Both the position numbers and the translations under genes were made by a program. Shown here in pieces: positions 13,312 through 20,034 of a DNA stretch of 23,496 bases. Within the stretch, counting starts at the first letter, position 1, and each line of letters starts with the position of its first letter. The notes under the pieces are model-generated. The model made no database searches, was not told the origin of the DNA, and saw only the letters and a list, made by a program, of their open reading frames with translations. Source of the stretch: SG8-41 sp035620515 (GTDB lineage Bacteria; Pseudomonadota; Gammaproteobacteria; Burkholderiales; SG8-41). The stretch is taken from contig DASPGR010000330.1 of assembly GCA_035620515.1 (NCBI GenBank), positions 1 to 23,496 of the forward strand. The letters run 5' to 3'.

Positions 13312-14568
13312 TCAGCCGGGCCCGAGGCGAAGCCACAGCCATGCTGCCGCAATTGCGGTCGTTGCAAGCGTGACGGGAACGCCGACGCGGGCGTGTTCCC
13401 TCCATCCAAGCACGATATTGTGACGCTCCGCCGCGCCGACCACGATGATGTTGGCGATGCTGCCCACGATCAGGAGATTCCCCGCGAGCGTGCTGGAGAG
13501 CGCGAGGACGGGGCCTGCCATCTGGTGGGTGGCGGCCGGCAGGAGCAGCATCACCGCGGGCACGTTGGAGACCAGGTTGGACAGCACGAACGCCGTCGCG
13601 AAAAGCGCGCCGGGCTGCGATGGGTCGAAGCCGGCGGCTGCCAGGTCCCGGATGGCGAACGCAGGCAGGCCCGTCCTGGCGAGCCCCTCGTTGACGACAA
13701 AGAGCCCGATGAAGAGCACCAGCAGCTGCCAATCGACGAGGCCCAGCATTTTGTATGAATGGAGCTTGCGGCTCATAAGGAGCAGCCCCGCGGCGACGAG
13801 CGCCACAACCTCCCGCGGAAACGGGGCGACGAGGAAGAGCACGAAAACGGTCCCGGCCACGGCAAGCCCCTTCGCGCTCTGCCATGGATCGAATGCGGGC
13901 GGTACATCTCCCGGCGCGTGCCCCGGCGCGGGCCCGCCGGCTGGTGCCGTAAAGCTCCACCTCCCACGCATCTGCCACGCGATGAGCGCCCAGGTCACAG
14001 CGAGGCCCAGCACGACCGGGAGCCCGGCTTCGCGCATGTAGCCCGCGAAGGAGAGATCCAGCGTCTCTCCGATCAGCATGTTCTGGGGATTGCCGATCAG
14101 GGTTGCGGCCGAGCCCACGTTCGCTGCGCAAGCGAGCGCCAGCAGGAACGGGATGGGATTGAGGCGCCGCGCGAGGCAGACTTCGACCAGTACCGGCGCA
14201 ACCGCAAGGCAGATGATGTCGTTGCTGAATACCGCGGAGAGCACGGCGACGACCACAATCAGCACGGCAAGAAACGCCGGCGCCGAAAGCGGCAAGGCGC
14301 CCAGCCGGTACGTAACCCAGGTATAGAACCCCCCGAGGCGCAGCTGCGCCGAGATCACCATGAAGGAAAAAAGCAGAATCAGGGTCGGGGCATGGATGGA
14401 GCCCCAGGCCTCGTTGAGCGAAAGTGCGCCCAACGAGACGAGCGCGATTGCGCCGAGCAGCGCGATTCCCGTGCGGTCGAGCTGCAGAAAAGGCAGCCCA
14501 CCGAGGATCATGCCCAGGTAGACGAGGAAAAATACCGCGATGACCGCGAGCTCCAGCACCGCCGGCAT
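13312..14568 (-). CDS. SLC13/ArsB/NhaD-type anion transporter
   Basis: Inner-membrane transporter of 418 residues with about 11-12 hydrophobic segments. The hairpin motif IGNPQNMLIG in the first half and a related VGSIANIIV in the second half are the repeated re-entrant elements of the ion-transporter superfamily that holds ArsB, NhaD and SLC13 proteins. A soluble loop near residues 205-228 (APAGGPAPGHAPGDVPPAFD) divides the two halves. The substrate is not fixed by sequence; dicarboxylates, sulfate, arsenite or sodium/proton exchange are all found in relatives. It sits between the YHS protein (45 bp upstream) and the selenoprotein gene (70 bp downstream), all on one strand, so uptake or export of a pathway compound is a reasonable inference. 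Confidence 0.86.
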   Translation of the reverse strand: MPAVLELAVIAVFFLVYLGMILGGLPFLQLDRTGIALLGAIALVSLGALSLNEAWGSIHAPTLILLFSFMVISAQLRLGGFYTWVTYRLGALPLSAPAFLAVLIVVVAVLSAVFSNDIICLAVAPVLVEVCLARRLNPIPFLLALACAANVGSAATLIGNPQNMLIGETLDLSFAGYMREAGLPVVLGLAVTWALIAWQMRGRWSFTAPAGGPAPGHAPGDVPPAFDPWQSAKGLAVAGTVFVLFLVAPFPREVVALVAAGLLLMSRKLHSYKMLGLVDWQLLVLFIGLFVVNEGLARTGLPAFAIRDLAAAGFDPSQPGALFATAFVLSNLVSNVPAVMLLLPAATHQMAGPVLALSSTLAGNLLIVGSIANIIVVGAAERHNIVLGWREHARVGVPVTLATTAIAAAWLWLRLGPG

Positions 14569-14613
14569 CGGCTCAGCTGCCTGCCGGCGCAGCGCCGCGT
14601 GCGGTCGCGCCGC

Positions 14614-15063
14614 TCACGGAAAGGGCTTCTTGGAAAGTTCCGGCCAGTTGCGGTCGCCCTTGCGGATGTAGCCGGGAATGTCCCGGCGCCAGCGCCGCTG
14701 GACGCTCTGGTCATAATTGAGATAGAGCTTGCCGTCGACGATCGTGAAGGCGTCGGGCTCGATCTTGGCCTTGTAGCCGTTTGCAACCGCGTAGGCGCAG
14801 AAGCCCCCGTACTGCGGCGCGAACTTTTGCGGATCCGCGACGAACGCATCGCGATTCACTGCAGATGCGAAACGAAAAATCGAGCCTTCGTGCGTCGCCG
14901 TGAAAGCATTCGAGCCCTTCACCGGCTTGTTCTCTTTGAAATACGCGACGGGATCATAGCCGTCGATTGCCGCGCCGCCCCGCTCGAAGTACGCTCCCGC
15001 GAACGCAGCGGCGCTCAGCGCGAACATGGCACCAACCGCAACGCGGCCAAGCAGACGGTTCAT
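14614..15063 (-). CDS. Secreted YHS-domain protein
   Basis: Small exported protein of 149 residues. Residues 1-24 form a signal peptide (MNRLLGRVAVGAMFALSAAA...). The mature part has the YHS-type pattern: DGYDPVAYFKENKPVKGS, then an aromatic-rich segment (GSIFRFASAVNRDAFVADP), then KFAPQYGGFCAYAVANG with a single cysteine, and a C-terminal region ending DRNWPELSKKPF. YHS domains are often linked to metal handling, but this subfamily has no defined role. The start is the ATG at 15061-15063 after GAGGAGGCTACCC; the longer frame upstream comes from repeat sequence. It is 45 bp upstream of the transporter gene, suggesting cotranscription. Confidence 0.85.
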   Translation of the reverse strand: MNRLLGRVAVGAMFALSAAAFAGAYFERGGAAIDGYDPVAYFKENKPVKGSNAFTATHEGSIFRFASAVNRDAFVADPQKFAPQYGGFCAYAVANGYKAKIEPDAFTIVDGKLYLNYDQSVQRRWRRDIPGYIRKGDRNWPELSKKPFP

Positions 15064-15082
15064 GGGTAGCCTCCTCGCGTTA

Positions 15083-15130
15083 CACCGGTGACCTGTAACC
15101 GGCAAAAGCATAACACCCATCACCCATCAC
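15083..15130. repeat. Composite intergenic repeat: GTAACCGGCAAAA core plus CCCATCAC heptads
   Basis: Joins both short repeat types of the window: CCTGTAACCGGCAAAAGCAT followed by CACCCATCACCCATCAC. It fills most of the 63-bp gap between the amidohydrolase and YHS genes and overlaps the amidohydrolase TGA stop (15127-15129). Confidence 0.6.
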
Positions 15131-16005
15131 GACGTTGCGAAGCCGAAAAGGCGTGCCGGATTGTCCGCCAGGATCTTGCGCCGCGTCGCGGCGTCCGGCG
15201 CCCAGCGCCCGAGCAGGTTGAAGAGCTCGACGGAGCCCACCTTGTCCGCAAAAGAAAGATGGGGATAGTCGCTGCCCCATATGAGGCGGTCGGGAACGGT
15301 CTCGATCAGCGCGCGGGCCAATGGGTCGGCGTCCTTGAAGCCTGGGGCCACCGACATGCGGTAGACGCCGGTGAGCTTGACCCAGCACCGGCCAGGGCCT
15401 TTGCGGAGGAATCCCAGGAGCTTCTGGAAACCGGGCTGATTTGCGCCGTCTCGCGCCAGGAACATTCCCATGTGTGCGACGGTGAAGCTCACCTTGAGCT
15501 TTGACAGCGTGGGCAGCAGCTCCTGCGTGAGCCACCCGGGCGTCAGGAAGTCCAGCATCCAGCCGATCTCCGCGCAGCGTGCATCGAGGCGCTCGATGCG
15601 CGCGAGCATGGCCTTCGAGAATCCCGGCTCGGGCGGCTTGATGGGATTGACGTTTACGCGCACGCCGCGCACGCCGAGGCGGTTCAGGCGATCGAGCTCG
15701 GCGTCGGGAACGTTCTCGTCGATGTCCACGATCCCGCGGCACTTGTCTCCGACCGCGCGCAGGGCATCGAGGAGGCACGCGTTGTCGCGCCCATACGCGC
15801 TCGGCTGAACGAAGACATAGCGCTCAATGCCAAGGTGACGCGCAAGCTCGAGATAGTCCTCGAGCGGAGCGAGCGGCGGCTTGTAGCGAAGGTCGGCGCC
15901 GTACGGATAGCGCTCCGGCGGGCCGAACACGTGGAAATGGGCATCGCAGCTCAGCGGCGGCGCCTTGAAATCCGGCGCGCCTTCCTGTTCGTGCGCGGAC
16001 GTCAC
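15127..16005 (-). CDS. Amidohydrolase-2 family metal-dependent hydrolase (LigI / 2-pyrone-4,6-dicarboxylate hydrolase-like)
   Basis: TIM-barrel hydrolase of 292 residues in the amidohydrolase-2 group. Visible motifs are CDAHFHVFG near the N-terminus (strand-1 histidines), VRGVRVNVNP, FTVAHMG (strand-5/6 His) and RLIWGSDYPH (strand-8 Asp). This set matches the LigI and sulfomuconolactone hydrolase branch that opens lactones or hydrolyses dicarboxylate-type compounds. The start is a GTG (16003-16005) whose GTGA overlaps the stop of the receptor gene, so translation is coupled and no separate ribosome site is needed. The pairing with a TctC-type receptor suggests that the compound bound outside the cell is hydrolysed inside by this enzyme. 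The substrate is unproven. Confidence 0.87.
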   Translation of the reverse strand: MTSAHEQEGAPDFKAPPLSCDAHFHVFGPPERYPYGADLRYKPPLAPLEDYLELARHLGIERYVFVQPSAYGRDNACLLDALRAVGDKCRGIVDIDENVPDAELDRLNRLGVRGVRVNVNPIKPPEPGFSKAMLARIERLDARCAEIGWMLDFLTPGWLTQELLPTLSKLKVSFTVAHMGMFLARDGANQPGFQKLLGFLRKGPGRCWVKLTGVYRMSVAPGFKDADPLARALIETVPDRLIWGSDYPHLSFADKVGSVELFNLLGRWAPDAATRRKILADNPARLFGFATS

Positions 16006-16979
16006 TGGGGTTTGATCCCCGCCTGGCGGGCGAGCTTGGCCTTCTTGTGAAACTCGGCTTCGACATACGCCGTAAAGCTCTCCGGCGACGGACTCGCAGT
16101 GAGCTCGACTCCGCGCTCGAGAAACCGGTCGTGTAGCACCTGCACGCGCACGGCCTTCTGAACCTCCGCATTCAGCCGCTGGAGAACGGCGGCCGGCGTT
16201 CCCGCGCGCGCCATGAGACCGTTGAACGTGATGTCTTCGTAGCCCGGCACGCCCGACTCGTCGATCGTCGGGAGCCCGGGGAAGAGCGGTGAGCGCTTGC
16301 GGCTCGTGACGGCCAGCGCCCGCAGCTTGCCGGCCTGGACGTGTCCGAGCGAGGTGCTCACCTGGTCGAACATCATCATCACCTGCCCGCTCATGACGTC
16401 CACGATCGCCTGGGCGTTGCCCTTGTACGGCACGTGCAGCATGCGGATGCCGGCGTAGCTGTTGAAGAGTTCGGCCGCCATGTGGCCGGTGCCGCCGACG
16501 CCGGCGGATGCGTAGGAGATCTCACCGGGGCGCGCTTTTGCAAGCGCAACGAGGTCCTTCACCGAGCGCACGGGCAGCGATGGATTGACGACCAGCACCT
16601 GCGGCACCAGGCACGTGAGGGATATCCCGGCGAAATCCTTGAGCGGATCGTACCCGGGGTTTTTCACGACGGAAGGCGCGACGGCGAAGGTGTTCGCCAT
16701 GGCGAGAACGGTATATCCGTCCGGCGTGGAACGCTTGACGTACTGCGCCCCGGGCAATCCACTTGCGCCGGGGCGGTTTTCCACGATCACCTGCTGTCCG
16801 AGACCTTTGGCGAGCTGCGGCGCAATGGCCCGCGCCACGAGGTCCACGTTTCCGCCGGCGGCGAACGGGACGATGATGCGCACCGGGCGCGTCGGATAGC
16901 TGCCGGGCGACTGGCCGTACGCCGCACCGGCAATCGTGACGGCGAGCGCCGTGATCGCAAACGAAGCGGCCTGTTTCAT
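16002..16979 (-). CDS. TctC/Bug-family extracytoplasmic solute-binding receptor
   Basis: Periplasmic binding protein of 325 residues, standard length. Residues 1-22 form a signal peptide ending AAYGQ. Family landmarks include YPTRPVRIIVPFAAGGNVDLVAR, VENRPGASG, a PDGYTVL segment, YDPLKDFAGIS, ISYASAGVGGTGHMAAELF and VPYKGNAQAIVDVMSGQV. Members bind carboxylates and small organic acids, usually as orphan receptors in Burkholderiales. The membrane partners TctA and TctB are absent here, so it may share a transporter encoded elsewhere. The start ATG follows GGGAGAGGACA. It is the first gene of the seven-gene minus-strand run and overlaps the amidohydrolase gene by four bases. Confidence 0.93.
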   Translation of the reverse strand: MKQAASFAITALAVTIAGAAYGQSPGSYPTRPVRIIVPFAAGGNVDLVARAIAPQLAKGLGQQVIVENRPGASGLPGAQYVKRSTPDGYTVLAMANTFAVAPSVVKNPGYDPLKDFAGISLTCLVPQVLVVNPSLPVRSVKDLVALAKARPGEISYASAGVGGTGHMAAELFNSYAGIRMLHVPYKGNAQAIVDVMSGQVMMMFDQVSTSLGHVQAGKLRALAVTSRKRSPLFPGLPTIDESGVPGYEDITFNGLMARAGTPAAVLQRLNAEVQKAVRVQVLHDRFLERGVELTASPSPESFTAYVEAEFHKKAKLARQAGIKPQ

Positions 16980-17054
16980 TGTCCTCTCCCTGGAATCTTG
17001 TCGTGCCGCCGCGAGCTGCGGCGGCGATCGATTATACGTCTCGCCGAAACGGTA

Positions 17055-17085
17055 CTCTTGGCAGTCTTGGCGTCATGGCGGTTCA
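17055..17085. repeat. CTTGGCG-type phased repeat
   Basis: CTCTTGGCAGTCTTGGCG followed by TCATGGCGGTTC has the same layout and orientation as the copies at 1081-1142. It lies between the receptor gene start and the terminator of the small gene. Confidence 0.5.
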
Positions 17086-17107
17086 GTCTTTGCTTCAGGG
17101 TGTACGC

Positions 17108-17157
17108 AAAAACGCCCAAGCGCTCGCCTCGTTCCGAGGCGGCGCGCCTGGGCGTTT
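17108..17157 (-). terminator. Long hairpin terminator for the small minus-strand gene
   Basis: AAACGCCCA...TGGGCGTTT, GCGC/GCGC and CGCCTCG/CGAGGCG stack into a three-part stem with a TTC loop. Read on the minus strand it ends in GGGCGTTTTTGCG, giving the T-tract. It lies about 25 bp after the stop of the 17183-17389 gene and supports that gene being real. The + strand side also ends in TTTG and might act weakly in both directions. Confidence 0.8.
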
Positions 17158-17182
17158 GTTCGATCGCGCCTGGGAAGCGCGC

Positions 17183-17389
17183 TTAGTGGGCAGTCCTGGC
17201 CGGAAGACGGGAGGTGCGCTCGATCGCGTGCCCGAGCGAGCGCAGGCCGCGTACGGCCGCAACCAGCAGCTCCGCGAGATATTCCGCGCGGGCAGCATAG
17301 CCGCGGGCGCGCCACCGCTCGACTTCCGTAAGTTGGACGTCCTTCAAAAGATCGTATATTTTAGTTTCGCTCTTCACACTGTTTTTCAC
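17183..17389 (-). CDS. Small hypothetical protein, GTG start
   Basis: Not recognised as a named family. The protein has 68 residues (KNSVKSETKIYDLLKDVQLT...). It is helix-rich, with a segment VERWRARGYAARAEYLAELL and a basic tail GHAIERTSRLPAR. Support for reality is a GTG at 17387-17389 with GGAGCGAAAC just upstream, AT-richer DNA before it suiting a promoter, and a strong hairpin terminator about 25 bp after its stop. A 13-codon frame (ATG at 17425-17427) ends in a TGA that overlaps the GTG as GTGA, so a leader peptide with coupling is possible, though it lacks a ribosome site. The short amphipathic helices would suit a DNA-binding or membrane-associated regulator, but no function is claimed. 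Confidence 0.55.
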   Translation of the reverse strand: MKNSVKSETKIYDLLKDVQLTEVERWRARGYAARAEYLAELLVAAVRGLRSLGHAIERTSRLPARTAH

Positions 17390-17520
17390 GTTTCGCTCCG
17401 TTCCGATTCCGTTATGCGTCGCCTCATGGCGACACTTATATTACTGTTCAGCATCTTACACGACATATTAGAGCCAAAAGTATGACAAATGTTGCACTGC
17501 GACGGCTGTTATTTTGATCA

Positions 17521-17549
17521 TTAATAGTTTAGAAAATATAACTTATAAT
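17521..17549 (+). promoter_or_regulatory. Candidate sigma70 promoter in an AT-rich island
   Basis: TTAATA (17521-17526), a 17-bp spacer and TATAAT (17544-17549) with a perfect -10 sit in the 263-bp gap 17390-17652, the most AT-rich stretch of the window. No gene starts downstream on the + strand. A transcript would pass a hairpin GAGGGT-CCA-ACCCTC (17569-17583) and a second, GGCGT-GACGA-ACGCC (17619-17633), and then read antisense to the end of parC. It may drive a small RNA. Confidence 0.4.
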
Positions 17550-17635
17550 GCGCGTCAGACTGCCGTTTGAGGGTCCAACCCTCCGATTAGTCCATAATAT
17601 GAAAGAGGGCAGGATAGGGGCGTGACGAACGCCAC

Positions 17636-17658
17636 GCTTTGCCGGTTACGCGTTACGG
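17636..17658. repeat. GTAACCGGCAAA-type repeat overlapping the parC stop
   Basis: On the minus strand CGTAACGCGTAACCGGCAAAG begins at the parC TAA and matches the core shared by 13271-13300 and 15083-15110, here in the opposite orientation. Confidence 0.5.
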
Positions 17659-20034
17659 ATTCTGGACGCCAATCGGCCTCAGGTGGCCGGGAAGCAGGCA
17701 GCCCTTCCGCGCGCGGTGCAGGATGTGTTTCTGGAGGTTTTCGCCGCTGACGGTAATCGTGCGCTCCTTGTCCGAGCGCGATCGACCGATGACGGTGACG
17801 GACTTCGAGTCGGCGAAGCCGACGGCGACCAGCTTCTCGCCCTTGTCGAGGCCCATCAGCGTGATGCCGCGGCCGCGCGCCAGCTCCTTCAGCTCTGTCG
17901 CCGGGAAGAGCAGCATCCGGCCCTTCTCGGAGAAGGCAACGGCCATCTCGGGTTTGTCGGGCACGGGCGCCGGGCGCACGACGTCTGCGCCTTCCGGCAC
18001 GGTCATGAAGGTTTTTCCGGCGCGCACACGGGACAGCAGCTCTTCGGATTCAACGATGAAGCCGTATCCCGCCGTATTGGCAACCAGGTAGCGCCGGCGG
18101 GGCTGCGCGTCGACGGCCTGCGAAAACCGCGCACCGGGCGCCATGTCGACGAGCGAAGAGAGCGGCACGCCGTCGCCGCGGCTCCCGGGGAACTCCGCCA
18201 CCTGCACGCTGAAGGCGCGGCCGGTGGAATCGATGAGCGCAATGTAGTGCACGGAGCGCGTCTCGATAACTGCGTAGGGACCGTCCCCGGTCTTGTAGGT
18301 AACGCCCGCAAGATCGAGGCCGTGGCCCTGACGCGTGCGCACCCAGCCGTTGCGCGAGACGATGACCGTCATCGGCTCGTCAATCACCTGCCGCTCGAAT
18401 GTTGCGCGGCCTGCCTCTTCGATCGTGGTGCGGCGCTCGTCGCCGTACTGCCTGGCGTCGTCCTTGATCTCCCTGGCAACGAGCTTCTTCATCTCGGCCT
18501 CGCTGCCGAGCAGCGCCTTCAGGCCCTTGCGCTCGTTCTTCAGCTCCTTCAGCTCGTTCTCGATCTTGATGCCCTCGAGGCGCGCGAGCTGGCGCAGCCG
18601 GATCTCGAGGATGTCTTCCGCCTGGACCTCGGTCAGCTTGAACTGCTTCATCAGGACGGGCTTGGGCTCGTCCGACCCACGGATCAGCTTGATGACCTTG
18701 TCGATGTTGAGGAAGACGGTCCTGCGGCCCTCGAGGATGTGAAGGCGGCGCTCGACCTGCGAGAGCCGGAACTTCGTTCGCCGGGTAACCGTGGCAACCC
18801 GGAACTGCACCCACTCCTCGAGCAGCTGGCGGATATCCTTGCGCCCGGGCCGCCCGTCCAGCCCGAGCACCACCATGTTGACGGAGAAGTTCTCTTCCAG
18901 GCTCGTGTGCGAGAGCATGAGCCGCATGAACTCCTCCGGGTCCTGGCGCGAGGAGCGCGGCTCGAGGACAAGCCGCACGCGGTTCGCCTTGTCCGACTCG
19001 TCGTTCACCTTCTCGAGCGCCCCGAGGATCAACTGCTTCAGATTGTTCTGCCCCGCGCTGACCTTGCCAACCCGCTCCTTGGGCTTGGGATTGGTCAGCT
19101 CCTCGATTTCCGCCATGACCCGCTTCGCGGAGGTGGTCGGCGGCAGCTCGTGCACAATGATCTGCCATTGCCCGCGCGCGAGGTTTTCGACTTTCCAGCG
19201 GGCGCGGGCGCGCAGCGAGCCGCGTCCCGTGCGGTAGGCGTCCAGGATCGCCTGCCGCGTGCTGATAATCTGGCCCCCGCCGGGGAAATCCGGCCCCTGG
19301 ATGATCTCCATGATGGCCTTGTGCGTGGTGCGCGGATGCCGCAGCACCTGCACCGCTGCCTCGGCGACTTCGCGCATGTTGTGCGGCGGCAGCTCACACG
19401 CCATGCCCACCGCGACGCCCGAGGCGCCGTTCAAGAGGAGGAGCGGCAGGCGCGCCGGCAGCAGCTCCGGCTCTTTCAGGCGGCCGTCGTAGTTCGGGAC
19501 GAAGTCGACGGTTTCCTGGTCGATTTCCGAGAGCAGAAGGTCGGCAATCGGCGTCAGCCGCGCCTCGGTGTAGCGATAGGCTGCCGCCGAGTCGCCGTCC
19601 TGCGTACCGAAATTGCCCTGGCCGTCGATGAGCGGGTAGCGCAGCGAGAAATCCTGCGCCATGCGCACGAGCGCGTCATAGGTGGAAGCGTCGCCGTGAG
19701 GGTGGTACTTGCCGAGGACCTCGCCGACGATGCGCGCCGATTTGCTGTGCTGGACGCCAGGGCGGAGCCCAAGCTCGTGCATTGCGTAAAGGATGCGGCG
19801 CTGGACCGGCTTCTCGCCATCCTCGACGTTCGGGATCGCGCGCCCGCGCACGACGCTCATCGCGTAGGTGAGGTAGCTCCTCTCGGCGAACGTCGCCATG
19901 TCGATGAAGTCGTCGCCTGACGTGCCTCCCGCGCCTGCCGGCGGTTTGCGTGCGCCACCGCCGCCCGACCCCGCGAAAAGATCGAGCGTCGCGTCGTCCT
20001 GCTTGCGGCCCCTCGCCCGCGCTCGCGTGTCCAT
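17653..20034 (-). CDS. parC: DNA topoisomerase IV subunit A
   Basis: Breakage-reunion subunit of topoisomerase IV, which decatenates daughter chromosomes; 793 residues. A Gly-rich N-terminal extension (about 1-40) precedes the core, some 35 residues longer than in E. coli. Landmarks are YAMSVVRGRAIPNVEDGEKPVQRRILYAM, the quinolone region GKYHPHGDASTYDAL (111-120 and around), the catalytic Tyr155 in AYRYTEARL, and a C-terminal beta-pinwheel with repeated strand motifs. At the quinolone positions matching E. coli Ser80 and Glu84, the protein has Ala116 and Asp120. The start ATG overlaps the parE stop (TGATG), so subunits are made together. I call parC rather than gyrA because of this pairing with parE and the lack of the GyrA-box QRRGGKG. 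Confidence 0.95.
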   Translation of the reverse strand: MDTRARARGRKQDDATLDLFAGSGGGGARKPPAGAGGTSGDDFIDMATFAERSYLTYAMSVVRGRAIPNVEDGEKPVQRRILYAMHELGLRPGVQHSKSARIVGEVLGKYHPHGDASTYDALVRMAQDFSLRYPLIDGQGNFGTQDGDSAAAYRYTEARLTPIADLLLSEIDQETVDFVPNYDGRLKEPELLPARLPLLLLNGASGVAVGMACELPPHNMREVAEAAVQVLRHPRTTHKAIMEIIQGPDFPGGGQIISTRQAILDAYRTGRGSLRARARWKVENLARGQWQIIVHELPPTTSAKRVMAEIEELTNPKPKERVGKVSAGQNNLKQLILGALEKVNDESDKANRVRLVLEPRSSRQDPEEFMRLMLSHTSLEENFSVNMVVLGLDGRPGRKDIRQLLEEWVQFRVATVTRRTKFRLSQVERRLHILEGRRTVFLNIDKVIKLIRGSDEPKPVLMKQFKLTEVQAEDILEIRLRQLARLEGIKIENELKELKNERKGLKALLGSEAEMKKLVAREIKDDARQYGDERRTTIEEAGRATFERQVIDEPMTVIVSRNGWVRTRQGHGLDLAGVTYKTGDGPYAVIETRSVHYIALIDSTGRAFSVQVAEFPGSRGDGVPLSSLVDMAPGARFSQAVDAQPRRRYLVANTAGYGFIVESEELLSRVRAGKTFMTVPEGADVVRPAPVPDKPEMAVAFSEKGRMLLFPATELKELARGRGITLMGLDKGEKLVAVGFADSKSVTVIGRSRSDKERTITVSGENLQKHILHRARKGCLLPGHLRPIGVQNP

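Noticed and set aside
17561..17590. GAGGGTCCAACCCTCC considered as a tRNA T-arm
   Set aside because: No T-loop consensus and no other cloverleaf arms at the right distances.
17683..19920. 745-codon + strand frame antisense to parC
   Set aside because: Produced by GC-biased third codon positions of parC. It has no domain and no ribosome site; the parC motifs are unambiguous.
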